Shown here: positions 1-6,127 of the stretch, piece after piece
Position numbering within the stretch: the first letter of the stretch is position 1
Layout of the letters: the number at the start of each line of letters is the position of its first letter
Origin: Nitriliruptoraceae bacterium
GTDB lineage: Bacteria > Actinomycetota > Nitriliruptoria > Nitriliruptorales > Nitriliruptoraceae
Length of the DNA stretch: 6,175 bases
Reading direction: 5' to 3'
Assembly (NCBI GenBank): GCA_007121975.1
Contig: SKJO01000205.1
Coordinates: 1 to 6,175 of the forward strand
Notes under the pieces: model-generated
Told to the model about the DNA's origin: nothing
Database searches by the model: none
What the model saw: the letters and a program-made list of their open reading frames with translations, nothing else
Made by a program: the position numbers and the translations under genes

Positions 1-1292
1 AGGTGCTCAGCCAGGAGGGGGCGGGGGCGGACGTGTACTCGCCCGAGGAGCTCGACGGGGTGCTGCGCACGCCGATCGATCCGGCCCGGGTGTCGGTCAA
101 CGGCGGCGGCAAACCCCGCGAGCACCTCGCGCGCTGCGTCGAGGCGGGGGTGCGCCTGACCGTCGAGGACGTCCACGAGGTCGCCCTGATCGACGAGGTC
201 GCGGCCGAGCTCGGCCGCACCGCCCGGGTACGCCTGCGGGTCAAGCCAACGGTGCCCAACCTGTGGCGCCGGACCGACTTCTCCCAGCTGTCGGTCCCCA
301 TCGACCTCGGCACCCAGGTCTACAAGTCGGGGATCCCGCCCGAGTACCTCGTCGACCTCGGCCGTCAGGCGCTGGCCGCCCGCAACGTCGAACTGGTCGG
401 GCTGCACGTGCATGCCGGGCGTCACCATCCCAGCCGGTGGTACTTCGACGGGCTGATGACCCGCTTCGCCCGGCTGGTCGGGCAGCTGTGCCGGGCGTGG
501 GACGGATGGCAGCCCGCCGAGCTGGACATCGGCGGCGGCTGGCCGAGCCCCCGCGATCCCCACAACGAGGAGCTGGCCCGCAGCGAGTTCGTGCTCACGG
601 CACTGGGCTACCCCCTGCTGGTCGGGCTGCGGGGGCTGGGTGAGCGCGCGTATCACGCGGCGCTGGCCCGGATCGTCCCGGCGCTGACCTCCCACACCCC
701 GCGCCCCGCCCCGCCCGCGATCGAGGACTTCGCGGCCAGCGCCGTGCCGGTACTGCGCCGGGAGCTGCACGCGGCGGGTGTGGCCACCGCCGGCGTGCGT
801 CTGCAGGTCGAGCCGGGACGTTCGCTGTACGGCGACACCGGCATCCACCTCACCCGCGTCAAGGTCGTCAAGCGCCAGACCCAGCCGCTGCCCTACACCT
901 GGGTGCTGACCGACACCACCGAGTTCTTCTTCTCCGCCGGCCGCTTCGAGCACAACCGCCATCCGGTCGTGGCCGCCACGGCCGTCGATGCGCCGCGCAC
1001 GCTCAGCGCCGACGTGGTCGGCCACTCCTGCTTCGCCGACCAGCTGGTGCTCGGTGCGAAGCTGCCCGAGGTGGGGCCCGGCGACGTGCTCGCCTTCCTC
1101 GAGACCGGCGCCTACCTCGAGGCCAGCACCGCGAACTTCAACGCCCTGCCGCGTCCCGCCACGGTGCTGGTCAACGGTGCCGATGCCGAGGTCATCAAGC
1201 GCGCCGAGACCGTCGCCGACGTCTACGCCCGCGACGTCGTCCCCGAGCGGCTGCGCACCGACGACGTCCCGGCGGGCCGGGCCACCGGATGA
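1..1292 (+). CDS. PLP-dependent decarboxylase, fold type III (DapDC/ODC/LysA superfamily), 5'-truncated
   Basis: Only the last 429 residues are present. The reading frame is open to the window edge and the GTG at base 3 is an internal valine codon, not the start. Family members carry the PLP-binding lysine in a (V/L)KAN-type motif about 20 residues before the G-A-G-A-D-V segment seen at residues 6-11 (numbered from base 3), so that lysine is missing here. Visible landmarks in order are GLHVHAG (133-139, matching GLHxHIG), LDIGGG (174-179, phosphate-binding glycine loop), EPGR (270-273), the cysteine loop HSCFAD (C343) and GAYLEAS (Y371), followed by FNALPRP. These cover the PLP barrel and the C-terminal beta domain. 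Such enzymes decarboxylate diaminopimelate, ornithine, arginine or related amino acids in the cytosol as dimers. Two oddities argue against housekeeping LysA: about 45 extra residues between GGG and EPGR, and CFAD where diaminopimelate decarboxylases have CES-x-D. The substrate is unknown. The stop codon overlaps the next gene's start. Confidence 0.9.
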   Translation, partial: VLSQEGAGADVYSPEELDGVLRTPIDPARVSVNGGGKPREHLARCVEAGVRLTVEDVHEVALIDEVAAELGRTARVRLRVKPTVPNLWRRTDFSQLSVPIDLGTQVYKSGIPPEYLVDLGRQALAARNVELVGLHVHAGRHHPSRWYFDGLMTRFARLVGQLCRAWDGWQPAELDIGGGWPSPRDPHNEELARSEFVLTALGYPLLVGLRGLGERAYHAALARIVPALTSHTPRPAPPAIEDFAASAVPVLRRELHAAGVATAGVRLQVEPGRSLYGDTGIHLTRVKVVKRQTQPLPYTWVLTDTTEFFFSAGRFEHNRHPVVAATAVDAPRTLSADVVGHSCFADQLVLGAKLPEVGPGDVLAFLETGAYLEASTANFNALPRPATVLVNGADAEVIKRAETVADVYARDVVPERLRTDDVPAGRATG

Positions 1293-1681
1293 GCCGCGAG
1301 CCGACCACCTGGGTGGTGGCGGTGCTGTCGGTGGGCACCGCGATCGGCATCGTGGTGTTCTGGGTCGGGTGGCTGCGCACCACCCACGACGAACCGTGGC
1401 TGCCGGCCGGCTACGTCGAGCACGAGCGCGCGTTCGTGCTGCCCGACGGCGTGCTCGCCGTGCTGCTGGGCAGCTCGGCGGTGCTCTCGGTCGTTGAGGT
1501 CGGCCTCGGTGCGAGCCTGGCGCTGGTCGCCGCCGGCATGCTGCTGTTCCTCGGCCTGATCGACACGGCCTACTTCCTGCGCACCGGGCTGTTCGCCCGC
1601 GAACGAGGCGGGTGCGGCAACCTCGCGCTGGTGGTGTGGGTGCTGCTGCTCGCTGGCCTGCTGGTGGCGGTCAACGCCTGA
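1289..1681 (+). CDS. Small four-helix integral membrane protein, function unknown
   Basis: This 130-residue protein is mostly hydrophobic. I see four likely membrane segments at about residues 8-29, 54-73, 75-97 and 112-128. There is no cleavable signal peptide. A polar stretch of about 25 residues (30-53) between helices 1 and 2 contains two tryptophan/proline turns and a charged motif, YVEHERAF then LPD (42-53). A second polar stretch, RTGLFARERGGCGN (98-111), separates helices 3 and 4. Helix 3 ends in an acidic and aromatic patch, LIDTAYFL (90-97). The ATG lies inside ATGA shared with the stop of the decarboxylase gene and no strong Shine-Dalgarno precedes it, so translation probably depends on ribosomes finishing the upstream gene. 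I do not recognise a named family. The tight coupling suggests a job linked to the decarboxylase or the following reductase, for example as a membrane partner or transporter-like subunit, but that is inference. Confidence 0.85.
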   Translation: MSREPTTWVVAVLSVGTAIGIVVFWVGWLRTTHDEPWLPAGYVEHERAFVLPDGVLAVLLGSSAVLSVVEVGLGASLALVAAGMLLFLGLIDTAYFLRTGLFARERGGCGNLALVVWVLLLAGLLVAVNA

Positions 1682-1690
1682 TCCGAGGTC

Positions 1691-1696
1691 GAGGAG
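1691..1696 (+). promoter_or_regulatory. Ribosome binding site of the SDR gene
   Basis: GAGGAG lies 7 bases before the ATG at 1704. It supports that start over any later one, and the protein from this start begins directly with the first beta strand of the Rossmann fold. Confidence 0.65.
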
Positions 1697-1703
1697 CTCG
1701 CTC

Positions 1704-2510
1704 ATGCGCATCGCGCACGCGATCGTCACCGGAGGCTCGAGCGGGATCGGCCTGGCGCTCACCCGCCGCCTGGCCGCCCGTGGGGTCCGCGTGTCGGTCC
1801 TCGCGCTGGACGACGCCGCCATGCAGGCCCTGCACGACCTCGCGGCCGAGCTCGGCACCCTCCACCTCGAGGCGGTCGACGTCGCCGACCGCGAGGCGGT
1901 GAACGCTGCGGTGGGTCGCTGCCTCGAGGTCCACGGGCCGGTGGACCTGCTGGTCACCAGTGCCGGGGTGACCCGGCCCGGCCACTTCCTCGACCTCGAG
2001 GACGAGGAGTTCGAGCGCCAGCTCGCGGTCAACTACCTCGGCACCCTCTGGGCGGTGCGTGCGGTCGCTGCGGGCATGGTCGAGCGACGCCGGGGCAGCA
2101 TCGTGGCGGTGTCGTCGTTCGCGGGGCTGGTGGGCGTGTTCGGCTACACGGCCTATGCCCCCTCGAAGTTCGCGGTCCGAGGGCTGATCGAGACGTTGCG
2201 CTGCGAGCTCGCTCCACACGGGGTCCACGTCGCGGCGGTCTACCCCACCGACGTCGACACCCCGATGCTCGCCGGGGAGCAGCCGCTCAAGCCGGCACAG
2301 ACCCGGGCGCTGTCGGGTACGGCGGCCACGCTGACGCCCGATGCCGTGGCCGACGCCATCCTGCGGGGCGTGGCCCGAGGTGAGCACCGCATCTTCTGTG
2401 TCCGCTCGTCGTGGTGGCTGGATCGGGTGGCGGCGGTGCTGCCCGGGCTCACCCGGCGGATCGTGGACCGGACGGTCGCGGGGGCAGGCGGGGCCGATGG
2501 CCTACCCTGA
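1704..2510 (+). CDS. Short-chain dehydrogenase/reductase, 3-ketodihydrosphingosine reductase-like
   Basis: A 268-residue classical SDR with a single Rossmann domain. Visible motifs are TGGSSGIG (9-16, dinucleotide-binding turn), D59 in VDV (adenine contact), TSAG (85-88, where most SDRs have NNAG), N110 in NYLG, and the catalytic set S138, Y151 and K155 (YAPSK). Several stretches recall eukaryotic 3-ketodihydrosphingosine reductase (KDSR/Tsc10), from memory of that family: NYLGT, the GVFGYTAY run before the catalytic tyrosine, SKFAVRGL, and YPTDVDTPML followed by a KPAQTRALS segment, which parallels YPPDTDTP and KPxETR. KDSR reduces 3-ketosphinganine to dihydrosphingosine with NADPH. Here the arginine expected after beta strand 2 is replaced by leucine (L35, then D36 D37), which could favour NADH. 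The C-terminus (about 230-262) is hydrophobic to amphipathic (SSWWLDRVAAVLPGL) and may associate with the membrane. SDR family membership is sure; the sphingoid substrate is only inferred and other keto-lipids are possible. It starts 22 bases after the membrane protein gene. Confidence 0.93.
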   Translation: MRIAHAIVTGGSSGIGLALTRRLAARGVRVSVLALDDAAMQALHDLAAELGTLHLEAVDVADREAVNAAVGRCLEVHGPVDLLVTSAGVTRPGHFLDLEDEEFERQLAVNYLGTLWAVRAVAAGMVERRRGSIVAVSSFAGLVGVFGYTAYAPSKFAVRGLIETLRCELAPHGVHVAAVYPTDVDTPMLAGEQPLKPAQTRALSGTAATLTPDAVADAILRGVARGEHRIFCVRSSWWLDRVAAVLPGLTRRIVDRTVAGAGGADGLP

Positions 2511-2518
2511 TCCCAGCG

Positions 2519-2524
2519 GGGAGG
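2519..2524 (+). promoter_or_regulatory. Ribosome binding site of the response regulator gene
   Basis: GGGAGG, 7 bases before the ATG at 2532, is a near-perfect Shine-Dalgarno. It sits in the 21-base gap after the SDR stop codon, which leaves little room for a separate promoter. Confidence 0.7.
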
Positions 2525-2531
2525 TCAGGTC

Positions 2532-3179
2532 ATGACGCAGCGCGCAGTGCCGCGGCGGGCGCCGGTTCGCGTCGTGCTGGCCGACGACCACCCGATCTGG
2601 CGTGATGGGGTCGCCGCCGACCTCGGACCGGGCTTCGAGGTGGTGGGGGAGGCGGCGGCTGCCGACGAGGCCATCGAGGTGATCCGCGCGACCCGCCCCG
2701 ACCTGGTCGTGTGCGACCTGAAGATGCCGGGCGGGGGCGGGCTCGAGGTCGTGCGGGCCTGCGGGACGGCGACCCGGATCGTGATCCTCACCGTCAGCGA
2801 GCAGGAACGTGACCTGCTCGACGCGGTGGCGGCCGGGGCGGTCGGTTACCTCACCAAGTCCGCGCCCGGCGACGAGCTGCGGGCCGCACTGCTGCGGGCC
2901 GCCGCAGGTGAACCCGTCTTCGCGCCGTCGCTGGCCATGCTGGTGCTCGGTGAGTTCCGGCGGCTGGCCAAGCAGGCCACGGGCAGCAATCCGCTCACCG
3001 AACGTGAGCGCGAGGTCCTCCAGCACGTCGCCCGCGGCTACTCCTACCGGGAGATCGGCGAGCAGCTGCACATCGCGCCCAAGACCGTCGAGAACCACGT
3101 GCGCAACATCCTCGACAAGCTGCACCTGAGTCGGCGGCAGGAACTGGTGCGCTACGCCGTCGAGCACGGCATCGACTGA
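2532..3179 (+). CDS. Two-component response regulator, NarL/LuxR family
   Basis: A 215-residue protein of the usual NarL/FixJ length and order. The receiver domain spans about residues 12-128, with the acidic pair D18 D19, phosphoacceptor D62 in VVCDLKMP, T87 and the conserved lysine K109 in GYLTKS. All are present, so phosphorylation control should work. A linker of about 25 residues (PSLAMLVLGEFRRLAKQ) leads to a LuxR-type helix-turn-helix at 153-215, with the PLTEREREVL opening, the YREIGEQLHIAPKTVENHV recognition region and a KLHLSRRQELVRYA ending. It is a cytosolic DNA-binding regulator. It follows the SDR gene by 21 bases and so is probably co-transcribed with the metabolic genes. No histidine kinase lies in this window, so the partner is elsewhere or just upstream of the cut decarboxylase. 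The linker resembles actinobacterial MacR-type regulators, but I would not name it on that alone. Its targets cannot be read from the sequence. Confidence 0.95.
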   Translation: MTQRAVPRRAPVRVVLADDHPIWRDGVAADLGPGFEVVGEAAAADEAIEVIRATRPDLVVCDLKMPGGGGLEVVRACGTATRIVILTVSEQERDLLDAVAAGAVGYLTKSAPGDELRAALLRAAAGEPVFAPSLAMLVLGEFRRLAKQATGSNPLTEREREVLQHVARGYSYREIGEQLHIAPKTVENHVRNILDKLHLSRRQELVRYAVEHGID

Positions 3180-3289
3180 GCCTCGGCGGGCCCCGAGTAG
3201 GGACACCCCAGGCCGGGATGGGGGATCGACCCGGTGGTCGTGCTCGTCCTGGCGGGACATGCTGGGAACATCACCCCAGGGAGCCTGTC
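3180..3289 (+). promoter_or_regulatory. Leader region before the giant membrane protein gene
   Basis: This 110-base gap is the largest between the confident genes. Just after the regulator stop there is a small inverted repeat, CTCGG at 3182-3186 and CCGAG at 3193-3197, with a six-base loop and no T-run, so at best a weak terminator. A nine-base direct repeat CACCCCAGG occurs at 3204-3212 and 3272-3280, the second copy overlapping the ribosome binding site. I see no convincing -35/-10 pair. A promoter here is likely from spacing but is not shown. Confidence 0.3.
3278..3283 (+). promoter_or_regulatory. Ribosome binding site that sets the start of the giant membrane protein
   Basis: AGGGAG lies 6 bases before the ATG at 3290. 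The in-frame ATG at 3218 would add 24 residues (MGDRPGGRARPGG and onward) of unremarkable Gly/Arg-rich sequence, and its upstream bases do not give a better-spaced site. The ATG at 3290 is therefore preferred. Confidence 0.65.
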
Positions 3290-5995
3290 ATGTCGCACCT
3301 GCCACCCCCATCGTCCCCCCCGCTGGCACCCCCGCGCCGCCTCCCCGGGTACGGCCCCCCACCCACCGGCGCGCCGGTTGCCCCGGCAACGGCCGCTTCA
3401 CCGCCCCCGCCTCCCGTGCCCCCGGCGCGGCCCGCGTCCGGCGACGGTGCGGAACCCTGGGCCGGGTCGGACCCCGCTGCCTCGCGTTCGAGGGCGGCGA
3501 CCTGGGTCGCGGGCACCGGCGCGCTGCTGCTGCTGTCGGCGGCCGCGACCTTCCTGGCGGTGTCCTGGAACCTGCTTGGCCTGCCTGCCCGCGTGGCGAT
3601 CGTCGCCGGGCTGACCGGCTCCGCACTGCTCGGTGGTCACCGCCTGCGACGCCGCCTGCCGGCCGTCGGCGCGGTCGTCTACCACCTCGGTGCCTTGCTG
3701 GTGCCGGTGGACGTGCTGGGCCTCGGGCTGCAGCTGGAGCTCTCCTCGGCCGCGATCTGGACCTCGGTCGGTGCCACGGCGGTCGCGGCCCTGCCCGTAC
3801 TCGCCGTCGCGGGTCGCTCCCGGACCCTGGCCTGGGGCGGGGTCGCGGGCGTCCCCGTCCTGGCCACCGGCGTTGGGCTGTGGGCGGTGGGAACGGGTCC
3901 GGCGTCGGTGCTCCTGGTGCCCTCGCTGGTCGTGGCCGCTGCCGGTCTGCTGCTGGCGCTGCGCCCCCAGCGGGACACCGGTGACGCACGCCCCGACCTT
4001 GATGAGTCCGCCGACCTGCGGCAGATCGCGGGCCTGCGGCAGATCGCCGACCGGGCCGCTCCGACCTTGGCGGTGGCCAGCGTCTTCGGGTCGCTGCTGG
4101 TGTCCCTGGCGGTGGCTGCGGGGCGCGTCTCGGGTCTGCCGCTCACGCCGGCGGTCGCGGGCTGGGCCCCGGACTCCTGGCTTCCGGCCGTTGCCACGAC
4201 CGTGGTCGCGGTCGCCGCGCTGGCGGTCTCGGCCGCACGGCTGCGCTCATCACTGATCGCCACCTCGATCCCGCTGACGGTGACCGCCGGCGCGCTGCTC
4301 GCGGTCCTGCCGCCGGGCACCTCCCGCGCCACCCTGCTGCTGGTACCGGCCGGCGCGTTCCTGCTGGTTCAGGCAGCCGCGCTGCTCGCCGTCCGGCAGT
4401 CGGCGTGGAGCGCTCCGTTGGGACGCGGAGCGGCGGCCGTCGAGATCGCGGCACTGCTGCTGGTGGGTCTCCCGTCCGTGGTGGCGAGCCTGGCGGGCGG
4501 CGAGCTCATCGGCGTCGTGCCGGAGTACGCCGGCATGTTCGCGCTCGTCGCTGCCGCTTGGGTCCTCGGGGCCGGCCGGCGGTGGCTGTCGATCCGGATG
4601 CTCGACACGGCCGGCGCAATCCGTCCGTTGGTTCCGGCTCTGGCCGCCCTGGTCAGCCTCCACCTGGCCGCGACGCTGGCAACCGCCGGCGCGCCCCGCG
4701 CGGCGGGCGGGTTGGTCCTGGCCGGCGCCGCCTGCGTGCTGCTGGCTCTGCTCCCCCGAGCGATCGACGCGGCCACGATCAGTGCCGGTGCCGCCGTCCT
4801 GCTCCTGCTGATCGCCACCGCGGCGACTGCACGCGGCGTCAGCGCCTACGTGGTTGCCGTGGCGGCGGCGGCTGCGACCGGTCTGGCTGCGCGGTGGCTG
4901 CGTGCCGACGGTGACCGGGGGCTCGCGCCGGTCCTGCTGGGCTCCGGTGCGCTGCTCGCCGCCTTCGGGGCACTGATCACCGGTCCCCAGGTGGGAGGGC
5001 GGCTGGTCGGTACCGCCGTGGCCGCGGGTTCACTGCTCGTGCTCGCGGCACTCAGCGACGACCAGCCCGTGGCAGCGGACCTGCTGCGGGGCACCGCCGC
5101 GATCGGCACGGCCGTGCTGCACGGGTTGGCGACGGATGCCTGGTGGGTCGCCCTCGGTGTGCTGGTGTGGCTGCTGGCCGACGTCGCGCGTCTGCGCCGT
5201 CCCCGCCTCGCGGCGGTGGCAGCATTCCCGCTCGTGCAGACCGTGGCGACCGGTGGCCTGGCGATGAACCTCGATGCCGAGGTGGTCGGCGCCATCCTGC
5301 TGGGAATCGGGGTACTCGCCGGCTGTGCCGCGGTGCTGGTTCCCCGGTCCTGGCTCTCCGCCCCGCTCACGCTGTCGCTCCTGGCCGGACCCCTTGGCTG
5401 GCTCCAGGTGGCGGAGCACCCTGAGCTGCGGGCCGCCCTGACCATCGTGGTGGGACTGTCGATCGCGGCGCTGGCTGCCTGGCGGGGGCGCGTGCTGGTC
5501 GCCCACCTCGGCGGCGTGGTCGCCCTGTTCGCCACGTGGCATCTGCTCGCACTGCTCGAGGTCCAGGCCCTGGACGTCTGGGTCCTGCCCGTTGCCCTGT
5601 ACCTCTGGGCGGCCGGCCTCCCGGCACGCCGGGGGGGTACCAGTTCGTGGCTGATCGATGTCCCTCCGCTGCTGCTGGTTGCCATCCCGGCTCTTGCCGA
5701 ACGTCTGGCTGGTGGCCCGGGTGGGCACAGCCTGCTGGTCGGTGGGCTCGCGCTGCTCGCCGTCGCCGGCGGTGGGCTGCTGCGCCTGGGTGGCCCGCTG
5801 GTCGTCGGCGCGGTCCTGCTGGTGACCGTGGTGCTGATCGAGGTCCTGCTCGTGGTCGCAGGCGTGCCGACCTGGGCGTGGCTTGCCCTTGGCGGGGTGG
5901 TCCTGTTGGGCACGGCAGCGCTGATCGAACGGTCGGGCAATCCCTTGCAGGCGGTACGCGATGGGGTGGCAGGGTTCCGACAGCGCTGGTCGTGA
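3290..5995 (+). CDS. Giant multi-pass membrane protein with Pro-rich N-terminus, function unknown
   Basis: From the ATG at 3290 the product has 901 residues. Residues 1-70 are hydrophilic and Pro-rich, with several runs of three to five prolines, and end in an Arg/Ser patch (SRSRAAT) before the first membrane helix at about 72-94. The rest is almost entirely hydrophobic Ala/Leu/Val/Gly sequence, which I count by eye as roughly 28-30 membrane segments with very short loops. One longer polar loop at about 226-258 follows the sixth helix and contains a duplicated LRQIA motif. The protein ends in a short basic tail (VAGFRQRWS). There is no signal peptide, ATPase, transferase or other enzyme motif that I can see. 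Similar large proteins, with a Pro-rich head followed by a WxxGxGALLLLxAAxxFxAVxW-type first helix, are as I recall common uncharacterised proteins in actinobacteria. A transport, lipid or cell-envelope role is possible, but nothing in the sequence decides it. An alternative in-frame start at 3218 would give 925 residues. Confidence 0.88.
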   Translation: MSHLPPPSSPPLAPPRRLPGYGPPPTGAPVAPATAASPPPPPVPPARPASGDGAEPWAGSDPAASRSRAATWVAGTGALLLLSAAATFLAVSWNLLGLPARVAIVAGLTGSALLGGHRLRRRLPAVGAVVYHLGALLVPVDVLGLGLQLELSSAAIWTSVGATAVAALPVLAVAGRSRTLAWGGVAGVPVLATGVGLWAVGTGPASVLLVPSLVVAAAGLLLALRPQRDTGDARPDLDESADLRQIAGLRQIADRAAPTLAVASVFGSLLVSLAVAAGRVSGLPLTPAVAGWAPDSWLPAVATTVVAVAALAVSAARLRSSLIATSIPLTVTAGALLAVLPPGTSRATLLLVPAGAFLLVQAAALLAVRQSAWSAPLGRGAAAVEIAALLLVGLPSVVASLAGGELIGVVPEYAGMFALVAAAWVLGAGRRWLSIRMLDTAGAIRPLVPALAALVSLHLAATLATAGAPRAAGGLVLAGAACVLLALLPRAIDAATISAGAAVLLLLIATAATARGVSAYVVAVAAAAATGLAARWLRADGDRGLAPVLLGSGALLAAFGALITGPQVGGRLVGTAVAAGSLLVLAALSDDQPVAADLLRGTAAIGTAVLHGLATDAWWVALGVLVWLLADVARLRRPRLAAVAAFPLVQTVATGGLAMNLDAEVVGAILLGIGVLAGCAAVLVPRSWLSAPLTLSLLAGPLGWLQVAEHPELRAALTIVVGLSIAALAAWRGRVLVAHLGGVVALFATWHLLALLEVQALDVWVLPVALYLWAAGLPARRGGTSSWLIDVPPLLLVAIPALAERLAGGPGGHSLLVGGLALLAVAGGGLLRLGGPLVVGAVLLVTVVLIEVLLVVAGVPTWAWLALGGVVLLGTAALIERSGNPLQAVRDGVAGFRQRWS
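4015..4050 (+). repeat. Two tandem 18-base units in the polar loop of the giant membrane protein
   Basis: The units at 4015-4032 and 4033-4050 share their first 15 bases (CCTGCGGCAGATCGC). In protein they give LRQIAG then LRQIAD at residues 243-254. The period is a multiple of three, so the frame is kept. It looks like a recent in-frame duplication in a loop that tolerates length change. Confidence 0.8.
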
Positions 5996-6022
5996 CGACA
6001 CCTCTGCACCTCCGGAATCACC

Positions 6023-6043
6023 CGGCGGAACCCTGCCCCGCCG
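6023..6043 (+). terminator. Inverted repeat after the giant membrane protein gene, possible terminator
   Basis: CGGCGG at 6023-6028 and CCGCCG at 6038-6043 can form a 6-base-pair all-GC stem with a nine-base loop, 28 bases after the stop codon. No T-run follows, so it is not a classical intrinsic terminator. High-GC actinobacteria often have such stems without T-tails, so the position is suggestive only. Confidence 0.35.
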
Positions 6044-6076
6044 AGTACCGATCATGCCCCCGTGTTGGCGGCTCTC

Positions 6077-6120
6077 ATCCGGCTCGCCCTGATCCTGCGC
6101 GTCCGGATCTGGCCCCGGGG
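6077..6120. repeat. Further inverted repeats in the 3' intergenic stretch
   Basis: ATCCGG at 6077-6082 pairs with CCGGAT at 6103-6108 across 20 bases, and CCCCGGGG at 6113-6120 is a perfect palindrome. They may form part of a two-way terminator between convergent genes. At this base composition short GC palindromes are also expected by chance. Confidence 0.25.
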
Positions 6121-6127
6121 GCGGGGT

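Noticed and set aside
988..1497. + strand open frame of 169 codons spanning the decarboxylase/membrane protein junction
   Set aside because: It is out of frame with both genes and gives Arg/Pro/Ser-rich sequence. The decarboxylase motifs C343 and Y371 show that the real frame continues to 1292.
1223..2387. Two minus-strand open frames opposite the membrane protein and SDR genes
   Set aside because: The products are Arg/Ala/His-rich without motifs, and the + strand has recognisable or membrane-type proteins with proper spacing and ribosome binding sites.
2502..3260. Minus-strand open frame of 252 codons over the response regulator
   Set aside because: It lies wholly opposite a textbook NarL-type regulator with all motifs intact. 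Its Asp/His/Gly/Arg-rich product looks like an antisense shadow.
3218..3289. ATG at 3218 as the start of the giant membrane protein
   Set aside because: The ATG at 3290 has AGGGAG six bases upstream and begins the Pro-rich head directly. The 24 extra residues look like translated leader.
3300..3430. C-rich low-complexity DNA at the start of the giant membrane protein gene as a possible regulatory tract
   Set aside because: It is explained by the codons of the proline runs in the N-terminal head.
4846..6021. Long minus-strand open frame (391 codons) opposite the giant membrane protein gene
   Set aside because: Its product is a low-complexity Ser/Thr/Arg/Pro/Ala mix with no domain, as expected opposite a GC-rich coding frame. 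The + strand frame gives a coherent helix-after-helix membrane protein with a good ribosome binding site.
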